Source of the DNA: Fervidicoccaceae archaeon
GTDB lineage: Archaea; Thermoproteota; Thermoprotei_A; Sulfolobales; Fervidicoccaceae
Assembly (NCBI GenBank): GCA_038734945.1
Contig: JAVYOA010000002.1
Coordinates: forward strand, 186,001-250,000
Length of the DNA: 64,000 bases
Direction of reading: 5' to 3'
Shown: piece by piece, positions 44,223 through 53,186 of the stretch
Layout: the number at the start of each line of letters is the position of its first letter
Numbering within the stretch: position 1 is the stretch's first letter
Translations under genes and position numbers: made by a program
The notes under the pieces: model-generated
The model's database searches: none
What the model was told of the DNA's origin: nothing
The model's input: only the letters and a program-made list of their open reading frames with translations

Positions 44223-44668
44223 GCTTTTACACCCCATCCTAGAGCTCTTGCGAGCTCACCAACAGTTATTCGCTTGGATTTCAGCTTTGAGGAATCTGCC
44301 TCCTCTAGCCTCAAGAAATTCCTTCCCTCCAGCTCTTTGGGAATGCCTATATAAACTTTCAGGTTCTTATATGCTTCCTTCCCTCTTGGCTTATTTGGAA
44401 GCATGCCCTTCACTGTCCTCTTTACTATACCAGATGGAGTTCTTGGCCTCCTCATTCCCTGCTTTTCGGGATTTCTGAAGGTCCTCACCTTCCATAGGTT
44501 TCTGTATCCCTCAACAACCCTCTTCATGTCGCCGCTCAGAACAGCCTTTTCAGCATTGACTACTGTAACCTTCTTTCCCTGAAGCAGCATCTTTGCTATT
44601 GTGGAGGCCATTCTCCCCAATATTAAGCCTGAAGCGTCTATGAAAACTTCCTCTTCCTTTGCCTGCAT
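44219..44668 (-). CDS. rpl13: Ribosomal protein uL13
   Basis: About 149 residues. VFIDASGLILGRMASTIAKM, KVTVVNAEKAVLSGDMKRVV and RTPSGIVKRTVKGMLPNKPR match archaeal L13. ATG 44668 follows GGTGATAGGC and is preferred over the ATG at 44680. L13 is also the gamma-interferon-response regulator in eukaryotes, but here it is simply the ribosomal protein in the L18e-L13-S9 order. Confidence 0.97.
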   Translation of the reverse strand: MQAKEEEVFIDASGLILGRMASTIAKMLLQGKKVTVVNAEKAVLSGDMKRVVEGYRNLWKVRTFRNPEKQGMRRPRTPSGIVKRTVKGMLPNKPRGKEAYKNLKVYIGIPKELEGRNFLRLEEADSSKLKSKRITVGELARALGWGVKA

Positions 44669-44682
44669 GCCTATCACCATTG

Positions 44683-45060
44683 CTACTTGATTATTTTGAT
44701 CCTTGATCCTTTCAACTGCGAAGCAATTTCCTGTGAGCTAGCAGTTTCTCCAAGTAAAAGGATTCTGCATCCTGCACTGTTCAATTTCTCAAATGCTTTC
44801 TGCGAAAAGCTCTCAGCAATAACAGTAATTTTCTTCTCAATCTTACCAGCACCGAGGACTTTTCCAGGAACAATAATTACCTCTCCACTGCTTGAATACC
44901 TGTTTATCTTAGACAGATTAACTGCAATTCTCCTTCTCCTTGGAGAGCTGAGGAGCTCTGCAACTCTCTCCCATAGGCTTTGACCTGTTTTAGCAGAGAG
45001 GCCTCTCAGTCCTCTTATAACCTTTCTCCTGTGTAAGTTCGTTGTTCCCGTCCTGCTCAT
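44683..45060 (-). CDS. rpl18e: Ribosomal protein eL18
   Basis: A 125-residue protein homologous to bacterial L15. TTNLHRRKVIRGLRGLSAKT, RRIAVNLSKINRYSSSGEVI and VPGKVLGAGKIEKKITVIAE are diagnostic. The ATG at 45060 overlaps the rpoD stop (TAATG). Confidence 0.96.
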   Translation of the reverse strand: MSRTGTTNLHRRKVIRGLRGLSAKTGQSLWERVAELLSSPRRRRIAVNLSKINRYSSSGEVIIVPGKVLGAGKIEKKITVIAESFSQKAFEKLNSAGCRILLLGETASSQEIASQLKGSRIKIIK

Positions 45061-45905
45061 TATGCCTCACTCTCTATTTTGTTCAGTATATCCTCAAACT
45101 GCTTCAGCTTCTCCCTCAGTACCGAGAGGGAGAGCCTAATAATTGTCTGAGGGGAAAGGGATCCTGTTGACTCCAGCCTTAGAATCCTCTCATTATCAAG
45201 ATAATTAACCTTAATGCATCCCCTGCATTCCTTCTCCTCGCAGAATCTCAGAATGCTTGTATTCGAAAAATTTTCAATCTTTATTTCCCCCTTCTTTTTC
45301 CTCGAGATCTCCTCCGCGAGTTCTTGACTGAAGCTTGATATGCACTTTAGGCAGGCTGTGCTATCCTGGCAGTAGGATAAATCATATTCTACCAGGGGAA
45401 TAGATAGGAGGAGTGAAAGCGAGACTGGACTCCACTTTATGTGCTCCTTCCCTCTTCCTAGCCTTAGCTCGAGCTCTACTGCTATCTTCTGCCCTTTTCC
45501 AAGAACTATTATGGGGATCTCAGGTATGGCTGGATAGACTTGGGGATCCTCGAGCCTTATGTCCCTTGCATAAACTACCTTTTTTTCGCTGTCCTGATTT
45601 GAGACCTCGAGATAAGCCCTTGTATAGCATCCCTCGCACTGAGGGCACTCCATGCATTTCTCCGGTGAGCCATACTTCTCTATTGCCTCCTCGCTGTGGA
45701 ATGGAATCATCGCTAATCTGTGAGCAAGCACCTCGTCATGGAGAATTGAGTTATTCTCCAGAACCAGCACGCTGTCGACAGCCATTGTCGGGACCTCCTC
45801 TATCATCAGCCTTCGCACAGCTGAGAGCAGCTCAGTCGGAGCTCCCACCACTCTTAGCTCAGCAGTTTCTCCCTTTACTGAAACGCTCTTGATTTCCATA
45901 GACAT
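45060..45905 (-). CDS. rpoD: RNA polymerase subunit D (Rpb3-like), iron-sulfur type
   Basis: A 281-residue assembly subunit of archaeal RNA polymerase. LLSAVRRLMIEEVPTMAVDS and LAHRLAMIPFH are the alpha-like dimerisation parts. Cysteine-rich segments follow: KCMECPQCEGCYTR (about 83-96), CQDSTACLKC (about 181-190) and FCEEKECRGCIKV (about 218-230). The last two form the ferredoxin-like insert that binds one or two FeS clusters in some archaeal D subunits. Whether clusters are bound here is inferred from the cysteines. Confidence 0.95.
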   Translation of the reverse strand: MSMEIKSVSVKGETAELRVVGAPTELLSAVRRLMIEEVPTMAVDSVLVLENNSILHDEVLAHRLAMIPFHSEEAIEKYGSPEKCMECPQCEGCYTRAYLEVSNQDSEKKVVYARDIRLEDPQVYPAIPEIPIIVLGKGQKIAVELELRLGRGKEHIKWSPVSLSLLLSIPLVEYDLSYCQDSTACLKCISSFSQELAEEISRKKKGEIKIENFSNTSILRFCEEKECRGCIKVNYLDNERILRLESTGSLSPQTIIRLSLSVLREKLKQFEDILNKIESEA

Positions 45906-45923
45906 GACCTTTTGAATGCTCTC

Positions 45924-46325
45924 TTAGACTCTCCTTCCTCTTCTTCCTCCAGGTCTCCTTGTGGAGTCGTGCGGTATGGGAGTAACGTCCTCTATTCTCC
46001 CTATTATGAAGCCAGATCTTGCCAAAGCCCTTATTGCTGCCTGCGCTCCAGGTCCTGGAGTTTTAAGTCCATGTCCTCCGGGTGCTCTAACCTTTATGTG
46101 AATCGCCGTTATGCCTCTCTCCATAGCCAACTGTGCAGCTCTTGAGGAGCTTATCATTGCTGCATATGGAGAGGGCTTCTCCCTGTCAGCCTTAACAACC
46201 ATGCCGCCTGAAACTCTTGAGGCAGTCTCTGCTCCAGAGAGATCGGTAATATGAACTATTGTGTTGTTCAAGCTTGAGTAGATATGTGCTATACCCCACT
46301 TTAGCTCTCTAGAAGAAAGCGCCAT
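45924..46325 (-). CDS. rps11: Ribosomal protein uS11
   Basis: About 133 residues. [60 protein letters not shown] and the end [17 protein letters not shown] are the conserved parts. ATG 46325 follows GAGGTGA; GTG 46334 is within that site. Confidence 0.97.
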   Translation of the reverse strand: MALSSRELKWGIAHIYSSLNNTIVHITDLSGAETASRVSGGMVVKADREKPSPYAAMISSSRAAQLAMERGITAIHIKVRAPGGHGLKTPGPGAQAAIRALARSGFIIGRIEDVTPIPHDSTRRPGGRRGRRV

Positions 46326-46330
46326 TGCTC

Positions 46331-46837
46331 TCACCTCGCCTCCTCAAGCATCTTTCTGAACGGACTTCCGGGAAGTATCTCGACAAGATCCTCCTCAGCC
46401 CTGCTTACCAAGTATCCGGGACTTGTAACCCTCCTACCTGCAATTCCAATGTGACCATGAACTATGAGCTGTCTAGCCTGATATGGAGTTCTTGCCAAAC
46501 CCTTCTGATATACTATTGTCTGAAGTCTCCTGTTGAGGATCTGCTCAACTGAAATTGAAAGGAGATCATCCAGCGTTGACCTCTCTCCAACTATTCCCAG
46601 AGCCACAAGCCTTCTTATGAGCCCCTCTTCCTCAGCCTTTCTTGCAGATTCAGGCAGTGCCTGAAGCTGCCTTGCCCTGTGCCTGATCTTCCTGGCCATT
46701 GTCTGGGCTATCCATATTTCCCTCTTGTTTCTCAGGCCATATTTGCCCATGATTCTCATTTCTGTTTCAAGTCTTGCCTTATCCCAGGGATGCCCAGGAC
46801 CACTCCACTTTTTCCTGAGCTTTCTCGGATCGCCCAC
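46331..46837 (-). CDS. rps4: Ribosomal protein uS4
   Basis: A 168-residue primary 16S-binding protein. [40 protein letters not shown] and the S4 RNA-binding domain [20 protein letters not shown] are present. GTG 46837 follows GGGGTGAT with about 5-base spacing. Confidence 0.97.
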   Translation of the reverse strand: MGDPRKLRKKWSGPGHPWDKARLETEMRIMGKYGLRNKREIWIAQTMARKIRHRARQLQALPESARKAEEEGLIRRLVALGIVGERSTLDDLLSISVEQILNRRLQTIVYQKGLARTPYQARQLIVHGHIGIAGRRVTSPGYLVSRAEEDLVEILPGSPFRKMLEEAR

Positions 46838-46842
46838 TCAGA

Positions 46843-47328
46843 TCACCCCTGCCCTCCAGGCTGCTGCTTCTTGCCCTTCTTTGAAACTCCCACCGTCACT
46901 CCGAGCCTTCCAGTTGTATGGGTTCTCTGTCCTCTAACCTTTAGGCCCAGAGCATGCCTAATTCCCCTCCAGCTCTTGATCTTCTTCTCCCTCTCTATGT
47001 CCTGCTTAACCCTGAATATTAGCTCTGAGCCAATCAGATGGAAATCCTCCCCAGTCTCTATGTCCTTTCTCCTGTTGAACATCCAGGAAGGAAGGAGCTT
47101 TTCTTCGTGAATGCTCGAAATGGCTCTTTCTATTCGCTCTATTTCCTCATCGCTCAAGAAGCCAGTCCTCTTCTCTGGATCTATGTTCAGCCTCCTGAGG
47201 AGAGTGAAAGCAGTTGTATAGCCTATGCCCTTAATTCCAGCAAGGCCGTAGGCTAGCTTCTTCCTTCCATCAAGATCCGTGCCAGCTACCCTGACTATGT
47301 AGCGGAATCCCTCCTGTTCTGCAGACAT
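46843..47328 (-). CDS. rps13: Ribosomal protein uS13
   Basis: A 161-residue protein: YIVRVAGTDLDGRKKLAYGL, GIKGIGYTTAFTLLRRLNID, SWRGIRHALGLKVRGQRTHT and GRLGVTVGVSKKGKKQQ. It is the first gene of the S13-S4-S11-RpoD-L18e-L13-S9-RpoN-S2 array. The promoter must lie in 47329-47420, where TTTATAC-like and TTATATG-like elements occur. Confidence 0.97.
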   Translation of the reverse strand: MSAEQEGFRYIVRVAGTDLDGRKKLAYGLAGIKGIGYTTAFTLLRRLNIDPEKRTGFLSDEEIERIERAISSIHEEKLLPSWMFNRRKDIETGEDFHLIGSELIFRVKQDIEREKKIKSWRGIRHALGLKVRGQRTHTTGRLGVTVGVSKKGKKQQPGGQG

Positions 47329-47509
47329 GTGAAATCTACGCTCCTGTGAATTCTTTATACATAACCATCAGCTTGAGTATGCGCTTAAGTTATATGGAGT
47401 AAAGGGTTTTTATATTTGATTTTTGCTGCTATCAACATTTATTTAACCTTTCCATAAAAATCAAAAAAGATCTTTTTTTCCTCATAACAAAAAAGCAGCT
47501 GAGAAAGCA

Positions 47510-48883
47510 ATGTCTGGGAAGAAGCTAAGAGTGAGCAAAGAGGAAGTGCTGAAGGGAAGCATATACAAAACAATGATTAAGCTTGGAATACCTCTTGCGC
47601 TCTCGGAAATGGTTCAGGTACTCTATGATTTGGCAAACGTATTCTGGCTTGGAAGGCTTGGAAAGGAGGCAGTTGCAGCTCCATCTGCATCCTGGCCTCT
47701 CATCTCCACTTTCATGGCTGCAATGAGTGGATTGCTCGCTTCGGGAATTTCGCTTGTTTCTCAGTACAAGGGGGCTGATGATGTGGAGGGAATGAAGAAG
47801 AGCGTTGGGCAGGTATACTTCTTGGGGATAGCTGCCAGCATTGTCGCGAGCATCCTAGGCCTTCTCAGCATTCCGCATTTACTCAGAGCAATAGGAATAC
47901 CTGATGACACTTTTCCCTATGCCCTCTCATACTCTAGAATATTCTTCATAAGTACCATATTCATTTCGCTCTGGGAGAGCTTCAGAGCAGTTGTATCGGC
48001 AAGCGGCAATACAGTACTTCCAATGAAGCTGAATGCCTTCGGTATAGCCATGAATGCTTTGCTGGATCCCTTTCTAATATTGGGCCTCGGGCCTTTTCCA
48101 GCTTTAGGAGTAGAGGGAGCAGCAATTTCAACGCTGATCTCCAGATTCATTGTCTCAATAGTGTCGCTCAGGATAATAACAGGAGGATCAATTGGTGTGA
48201 GGCTTGAGAGGAAATATATGAGGCCGGACAAGCAGATGCTGAAGCTAATGCTCAAGATCGGTGCTCCTCTATCTCTCTCCTGGCTCATGGACGGGCTTGG
48301 ATTCACCGTGCTCACCTCTATAATAAGCATGGAGGGCAGCACTGCCCTAGCAGGATGGGGAGTTGGGGATAGGCCAATGAACCTTCTTCACTTTGCAGTG
48401 ATAGGTTTCATAGGAGCCACGAGCATAATGGTTGGACAGAGCCTTGGAGCAGGGCTTCCAGATAGGGCTAGAGAAATAGCAAAAAAGGCTCTAGTCATTG
48501 TCTCAATAGTAGGTTTGCTGGGAGGAATCGCATTTGCAGCTTTTGGAAGATCGATAGCTCTCTCCTTCATAGATGATCCCGATGTTGTTGAAGCTGCAGC
48601 AGAGTTCTTCCTATATATGGGGCTCACGATAGTTTTCTTCGAGATAATACAGCTGATGGGGGCCGTAGCACAAGGCAGCGGACACACCAGGTTCATGATA
48701 TTCATAAGCTTAGTCAGAATATGGCTTATAAGAAATCTCCTAGCTTATTTGCTCGGACCTGGCCCCATTGGGATGGGAATTAGGGGAATATGGATAGGAA
48801 TGTCCCTGAGCAATGTGATTTCCGGAATATTTGCTCTAGCCTGGATAGTAAAAGGAAATTGGTGGAGAGCAGTAATAAAGTGA
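47510..48883 (+). CDS. MATE-family efflux transporter
   Basis: A 457-residue membrane protein with about 12 hydrophobic segments in two similar halves. MIKLGIPLALSEMVQVLYDL near the N-terminus and GVEGAAISTLISRFIVSIVS, followed by a second start LMLKIGAPLSLSWLMDGLGF, show the internal repeat of the multidrug and toxin extrusion family. Substrates and coupling ion (Na+ or H+) cannot be read. It is divergent from S13, convergent with the peptidase gene, and apparently monocistronic. Confidence 0.92.
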   Translation: MSGKKLRVSKEEVLKGSIYKTMIKLGIPLALSEMVQVLYDLANVFWLGRLGKEAVAAPSASWPLISTFMAAMSGLLASGISLVSQYKGADDVEGMKKSVGQVYFLGIAASIVASILGLLSIPHLLRAIGIPDDTFPYALSYSRIFFISTIFISLWESFRAVVSASGNTVLPMKLNAFGIAMNALLDPFLILGLGPFPALGVEGAAISTLISRFIVSIVSLRIITGGSIGVRLERKYMRPDKQMLKLMLKIGAPLSLSWLMDGLGFTVLTSIISMEGSTALAGWGVGDRPMNLLHFAVIGFIGATSIMVGQSLGAGLPDRAREIAKKALVIVSIVGLLGGIAFAAFGRSIALSFIDDPDVVEAAAEFFLYMGLTIVFFEIIQLMGAVAQGSGHTRFMIFISLVRIWLIRNLLAYLLGPGPIGMGIRGIWIGMSLSNVISGIFALAWIVKGNWWRAVIK

Positions 48884-48891
48884 AAGATCTT

Positions 48892-49995
48892 TTACTTGAG
48901 AACTTTCTCTCTGATCTCATCGATCCATTGAGAAGATAGGGACTCGTAGAATGCCTTCAGCAGCTCAACCGAGTTGTGGAGATCTCTCAGATCCAGCAAT
49001 TCTACCTGGCTGTGAATGTACCTTGTTGGTATGCTTATCGTCCCAGCAGGAACTCCCTCCTTGTTGAGCTGAATAGCTGAGGAGTCAGTTGTTCCTCCCG
49101 TGAGAACCTCTGCCTGGTAGGGGATCCCCCTGCTTTTAGCAACAGATATGAGCCTCTCAAGAATTTTTGGATGCGTGAGAAGGCCAGAACCGCTTCTTCC
49201 ATCAACAATTTTTATTGCAGGACCCTGCCCTATCTTCGCAACAGCCTCATGCTCCTCGACATCTGGAACATCGTTGGCAGTTGTTGTATCGAGTGCAATG
49301 GCTATGTGTGGAGATATCTGGAAGGCGCTCGTTTTTGCTCCCTTCAAGCCAACCTCCTCCTGAACCGTGGCTACGAAGTAGAGAGTAACTTCCTTAGGCT
49401 CAGACTCTATGAATGCCTTTAGAGCAGCAACAAGGCCAACCCTGTCATCTAGAGCCTTCCCAGTCACTCTGTACTCTGTGAGAGATACAAGCTCCTGGTC
49501 AAATATAATCCTGGAGCCCTTCTCAACTCCAAGAGATAGAGCCTCATCCCTGGAAGAAGCCCCAATGTCTATGAAGAGCTTGTTCATCTCAATGACCTTC
49601 TTCTCCTCCTCTGGAGTTATCAGATGAGGAGGCTTAACTCCTATGACACCTTTTATCCATTTCCCGCTGCTTGTCCTCACCCTTACTCTGCTGCCTGGGA
49701 GCACCCTCTCATTCCATCCCCCTATTGGAGAGAATCTCAGAAAGCCCTTATCATCAATGTGCTTCACTATCAAGCTTATTTCATCCATGTGAGCAGCTAT
49801 CATCAGCTTCCTGTCCGATTCACCTCTCTTCAGAGCTATAACGTTTCCCATGGAATCAATCCAGAGCTTGTCGGAGCTATCCCTCAAATCCTCTATCAGA
49901 ATGCTTCTTACCTCGTCTTCAAGGCCGCTTGGGCCATTTGCATCTGCATATTTCTTTAGGAGAGAGAAGTATTCACTATAGTTAAACTGTTTCAT
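48892..49995 (-). CDS. M42-family aminopeptidase (TET/deblocking type)
   Basis: About 367 residues. The binuclear metal site of M42 peptidases is complete: His in LMIAAHMDEIS, Asp in GKALDDRVGLVA, Glu-Glu in VQEEVGLKGAK, Asp in IALDTTTAND, and His in TRYIHSQVE. NGPSGLEDEVR is the typical N-terminus. Such enzymes assemble into large tetrahedral complexes that trim peptides from proteasomes. ATG 49995 is 9 bases after GAGG; ATG 50004 abuts that site and the frame runs on to 50064. Confidence 0.93.
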   Translation of the reverse strand: MKQFNYSEYFSLLKKYADANGPSGLEDEVRSILIEDLRDSSDKLWIDSMGNVIALKRGESDRKLMIAAHMDEISLIVKHIDDKGFLRFSPIGGWNERVLPGSRVRVRTSSGKWIKGVIGVKPPHLITPEEEKKVIEMNKLFIDIGASSRDEALSLGVEKGSRIIFDQELVSLTEYRVTGKALDDRVGLVAALKAFIESEPKEVTLYFVATVQEEVGLKGAKTSAFQISPHIAIALDTTTANDVPDVEEHEAVAKIGQGPAIKIVDGRSGSGLLTHPKILERLISVAKSRGIPYQAEVLTGGTTDSSAIQLNKEGVPAGTISIPTRYIHSQVELLDLRDLHNSVELLKAFYESLSSQWIDEIREKVLK

Positions 49996-50076
49996 CCAAA
50001 TCATCCTCGCTCTATTTGATTTTTTCGGGTAGATTAAATTTTTATTCTTATTTCGTGAAATCATCCACAGAGAAAT

Positions 50077-50162
50077 GCCGGGGTGCCCGAGCGGACTAAG
50101 GGGCTGGCCTTGAGAGCCAGTTCCCCATTGGGGGAGCGCGGGTTCAAATCCCGCCCCCGGCG
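50077..50162 (+). tRNA. tRNA-Ser (TGA)
   Basis: Type II tRNA. Acceptor GCCGGGG (50077-50083) with CCCCGGC (50155-50161), discriminator G as in tRNA-Ser. Anticodon stem CTGGC/GCCAG with loop CTTGAGA, anticodon TGA. The long variable arm TTCCCCATTGGGGGA and the T arm GCGGG-TTCAAAT-CCCGC follow. No intron and no encoded CCA. Confidence 0.95.
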
Positions 50163-50225
50163 CCTAGACTCCTCGTGAACCTTGCGATTTCTTCCAAGGA
50201 GCCAATAAACTTGTCTCTAGGCTGA

Positions 50226-50256
50226 CCTCCTCCCCGCCCTAAGGGGCGAGGCTTTC
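50226..50256. repeat. Hairpin motif, copy B (shared with 34679-34711)
   Basis: CGCCC (50235-50239) pairs with GGGCG (50244-50248) around TAAG, with flanking CCTC/GAGG, then CTTTC. The block CTCC-CGCCCTAAGG-GCGAGG-CTTTC aligns with copy A. It lies 19 bases 3' of the MscS-type gene on the minus strand. It resembles IS200/IS605 right-end hairpins, yet no transposase is nearby; a 3'-UTR or terminator hairpin is the alternative. Confidence 0.45.
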
Positions 50257-50274
50257 GGGATTGTAAAAAGCTAT

Positions 50275-51033
50275 TCACTGGGAAGGTATTGTGGTTCTTG
50301 CCTCTGGATAGATCTCCAGGACTTTTCTAACTATTTCCTCCTGTATTAATGGAAGCTTGGATGCGTTTACAAGCTCCAAAACAACATCGAAAGCATACTC
50401 GTTTTTCCCGGCCCTCATGAGTATCTCCGGATCTGATGCCAGCTCCGGCCTTACGAGAGATGCTATCTCCCTAAGCCTATCTATAACTTCCACTGGATTC
50501 CTGCTCTGTGGAAGGAGAAAGGAAATGATATGAATCGATCCTATGTGCGTAGTTCTGTTAACTATTATTGAGGATGCAAGCTTTGTATTAGGAATAAATA
50601 TTCTTTCCCTCTTTGCGCTCTCCAGAACTATTCCAGATTCTTTTTCCTCTATGACCCTGCCATACTGTCCATCAACCTCTATCCAATCTCCCAACTTGAT
50701 CAATCCAGTTCCCCTCACAGCATACTGCGCTCCCCAGTTTCTCAGAGAATCGGAGAATGCTATTATGAGAGCGAGCCCAACAAGAAGGAGAAGGGTGGTT
50801 AGTATAGATGCCTCAGGAGATATGATTGCAATTGCGATTAGAGCTGCAACAAGATATATGATATACCTGATTACATCCTCTATCTCCTTCCTCACTCTCC
50901 TATCCATGGATCCAGCAACCCTGTCAAGTATGCGGGATATGTACTTGGTAAGGAAGTATATTGCTAATACGAAGGCTCCTGCGGCGAGCAGCCTCAGGAG
51001 GAGGAGAACAACAGGGCTTTCAAGCAGGCTCAA
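50275..51033 (-). CDS. MscS-family mechanosensitive channel
   Basis: About 252 residues. Two to three membrane helices (about residues 6-28, 54-74 and 77-99) are followed by the MscS pore-lining and beta domain (GTGLIKLGDWIEVDGQYGRV, IFIPNTKLASSIIVNRT), the signature of the family. Such channels release solutes on hypo-osmotic shock. TTG 51033 follows GGAGGTG with 7-base spacing and overlaps the HAD stop; the frame is open back to 51084. It is the last gene of the four-gene operon with the GT81-type enzyme. Confidence 0.92.
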   Translation of the reverse strand: MSLLESPVVLLLLRLLAAGAFVLAIYFLTKYISRILDRVAGSMDRRVRKEIEDVIRYIIYLVAALIAIAIISPEASILTTLLLLVGLALIIAFSDSLRNWGAQYAVRGTGLIKLGDWIEVDGQYGRVIEEKESGIVLESAKRERIFIPNTKLASSIIVNRTTHIGSIHIISFLLPQSRNPVEVIDRLREIASLVRPELASDPEILMRAGKNEYAFDVVLELVNASKLPLIQEEIVRKVLEIYPEARTTIPSQ

Positions 51034-51689
51034 GACTTTGCACCTCCATTCAAAATATTCTCCAAATATGCATGAGCACTGCATAGATCGCTGGAAATAT
51101 GTGTTGCATACCTCTCCAGTCCATTGGGGATGTTCCCCCTGTCTATGAGAATGAATATATCGGTCTCGAAGTGCATGCAGAGGTCTGGAAGGGAGTCACC
51201 TATACCTATGCTGGGCTCCCTTTTCATTTTTCTTGAAACCTCCCTCTTGCAAACGGGACATCTAATGCACCAGGGGGTTTCTATTATGTTGCTTCTGAGC
51301 AATACTCTTCCAGTTATCTTATTACTTTCATCGACATCCAGTATGGGGGCATGTATTTTAACTCTATTGAGAAAGCCCATATTTGATAGTATCGCCTCAG
51401 CCACCTGCCTGTATGATAGCGTAACAATATTTACCTCAAAGCCCCTCTTTATGAAAGATTCGATGATTTCCTTTGAGCAAGGGCTCATCCTCGTCTTTCT
51501 TGCTGCACTTAGCACATCATCCATTCTTCTTCCAGCTAGAATTGAAGCTATCTTTCTTGACTTCTCCTCTTCAGGTATAGGGAGCTTTAGAATCTCCAGA
51601 GTCCTTCCCATCAGACCTAGCTCCCTATCTATGACCTGTATGCTCCTCTCCTCAGTCAATGTCATGTCGAGATCGATGAACACGCTCAT
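51030..51689 (-). CDS. HAD-superfamily phosphatase
   Basis: A 219-residue SerB-like HAD hydrolase. Motif I VFIDLDMTLT (nucleophile Asp 6 and Asp 8), motif II in VNIVTLSYRQ, and motif III/IV IGIGDSLPDLC are intact. A short insert has two Cys pairs (WCIRCPVC). Its place directly after a glycosyl-3-phosphoglycerate synthase-like gene suggests it may remove the phosphate from that product, an inference from gene order only. Confidence 0.85.
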   Translation of the reverse strand: MSVFIDLDMTLTEERSIQVIDRELGLMGRTLEILKLPIPEEEKSRKIASILAGRRMDDVLSAARKTRMSPCSKEIIESFIKRGFEVNIVTLSYRQVAEAILSNMGFLNRVKIHAPILDVDESNKITGRVLLRSNIIETPWCIRCPVCKREVSRKMKREPSIGIGDSLPDLCMHFETDIFILIDRGNIPNGLERYATHISSDLCSAHAYLENILNGGAKS

Positions 51690-51693
51690 TTTC

Positions 51694-52374
51694 CTATCCC
51701 CTCGCTCCTTTCAGAATATCCATGAGCTTCTTGAGAATCTCTCCGGATCTGCTCTTCTTGACAGCTATCTCCACAATGTCCCCCCTCACTATCTCTCTGA
51801 TATCCTTCTCTCTACCGTCGCTTAGGGAAAAAGCAGCTATGCTCTTCACACCATCCATCTTCGGGATCTTCTCAAATATTGAATCGATTAGGGAAATTGA
51901 GTTCACAGGTCTCAGTACTATGAAGTTCATGCTCATGCTTCTAGGGAGAACAAGCTCAGTTGGCCTATCGATTGAGAGAAGGGCTTTTACCTCATTCACA
52001 ACTGAATCGACTGGGCTGAGAACAAAATCTGATCCGCTGCTGTACAAAAGCTCAACATTCATAGGATTATTTGCAAGAGCTATAACGAGGGGGACTGAGT
52101 AGTGCTTTTTTGCCCTCTCAACAATGCTGGCATTTAGCGCATCAGAGTCGGTCAGCGAGAAGAGGGTATCCGCAATTCTTATTCCAGCATTTTCCAGTGT
52201 AAGGCTTTCAGTCAAAGGGCCGTGGACTGCTCTTCCAGAAACTAGCTTGCTCATCACCTCAGCAACCTCAGGTGAGCGCTCAACAGTGTAGATGATTCCG
52301 CTGGGGTCAGACTCTCTTATTGCCTTCAGAATGAACATAGAGAAGTGAGTGGATCCTATTACAATGTGCCTCAA
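51694..52374 (-). CDS. TrkA-N (RCK/KTN) nucleotide-binding protein
   Basis: A 226-residue regulator of the kind that gates potassium transporters and channels. RHIVIGSTHFSMFILKAI is the Rossmann nucleotide-binding start, VHGPLTESLTLENAGI and DTLFSLTDSDALNASIVE match TrkA-N, and the last 80 residues resemble a TrkA-C ligand domain. The usual GxGxxG is altered to GSTHFS. No transporter is encoded next to it; the adjacent MscS-type channel is a possible partner. The TTG start overlaps the GT81 stop (TTGA). Confidence 0.83.
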   Translation of the reverse strand: MRHIVIGSTHFSMFILKAIRESDPSGIIYTVERSPEVAEVMSKLVSGRAVHGPLTESLTLENAGIRIADTLFSLTDSDALNASIVERAKKHYSVPLVIALANNPMNVELLYSSGSDFVLSPVDSVVNEVKALLSIDRPTELVLPRSMSMNFIVLRPVNSISLIDSIFEKIPKMDGVKSIAAFSLSDGREKDIREIVRGDIVEIAVKKSRSGEILKKLMDILKGARG

Positions 52375-53108
52375 GGAATCTCAGCCTCCACAGCTTTCAT
52401 CTTCATCTCAGAAAGCATTCTCTCTTCTTCCATCCTCGACAGCTTTCCATCCTTCACAGCTCTTCTGAGTATTGTTTCAGCTACCTCATACGCCATTTCA
52501 GTTAGCATCGGAAGGGGCTTCATATCGTGATCCTTGTAGCCAAGATGCCTCTCAACAATCCTGAATCCGCTTCTGAATATATCTATTACTATTCCTATGT
52601 CAACACCCCAGCCAAGCTCCCAATCAACTGAGGAGAAGGCATCTCTAGTTCCCGCAATTTCTCCGCTGAGAGGCTGAGAGAGCTTTGCGAGCTCTGGATA
52701 GAACATCCTGAGAAGGGGCTTAGCTACAAGTTCTGTCACCCTACCTGATGCCCTCTCGAAGGTTCCCTTAACGAAGTCCGCCTCCCCCCTTCTGAGGGGA
52801 TCTATGAGCTTCTCAATGAATTCAACAGAGAGATTCTTGATGTCTGCATCAAGGAAAGCAATTATGTCTCCCTTCGAGAAGTAGAAGCCATCCCTCATGG
52901 CAACGCCCTTTCCAGGATATCTCAGAAGGCTCTGATAGACTACCCTAGCTCTATTTCTCCTAGCTATCTCTGGAGTGCCATCAGTGCTCATTCCATCTAC
53001 AACTATTACTTCTCTAACTCCCTGAACCTTTCTAGCTATCTTTATCGAGCGAGAAATGAACCTGGCTTCATCCTTAGCTGGAAAAACTATGGAGATGTCC
53101 ATCTTCAA
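52371..53108 (-). CDS. GT81-type glucosyl-3-phosphoglycerate synthase-like glycosyltransferase
   Basis: About 245 residues. The GT-A fold starts DISIVFPAKDEARFISRSI, with VVDGMSTDGTPEIARR, the metal-binding IIAFLDADIKNLSVEF, and the segment SGRVTELVAKPLLRMFYPEL then LSQPLSGEIAGTR and GWGVDIGIVIDI, which matches glucosyl- or mannosyl-3-phosphoglycerate synthases. These make the compatible solutes glucosylglycerate or mannosylglycerate. TTG 53108 or ATG 53102 may be the start. It heads the operon with a phosphatase, a TrkA-N protein and MscS. Confidence 0.83.
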   Translation of the reverse strand: MKMDISIVFPAKDEARFISRSIKIARKVQGVREVIVVDGMSTDGTPEIARRNRARVVYQSLLRYPGKGVAMRDGFYFSKGDIIAFLDADIKNLSVEFIEKLIDPLRRGEADFVKGTFERASGRVTELVAKPLLRMFYPELAKLSQPLSGEIAGTRDAFSSVDWELGWGVDIGIVIDIFRSGFRIVERHLGYKDHDMKPLPMLTEMAYEVAETILRRAVKDGKLSRMEEERMLSEMKMKAVEAEIP

Positions 53109-53186
53109 TCCTGAATATTCTGGATAGAAGAAGAAATTAAAAGTTTAGGAAAAAAAGTTATGATATAGTTTTATAAATTAATTCTT

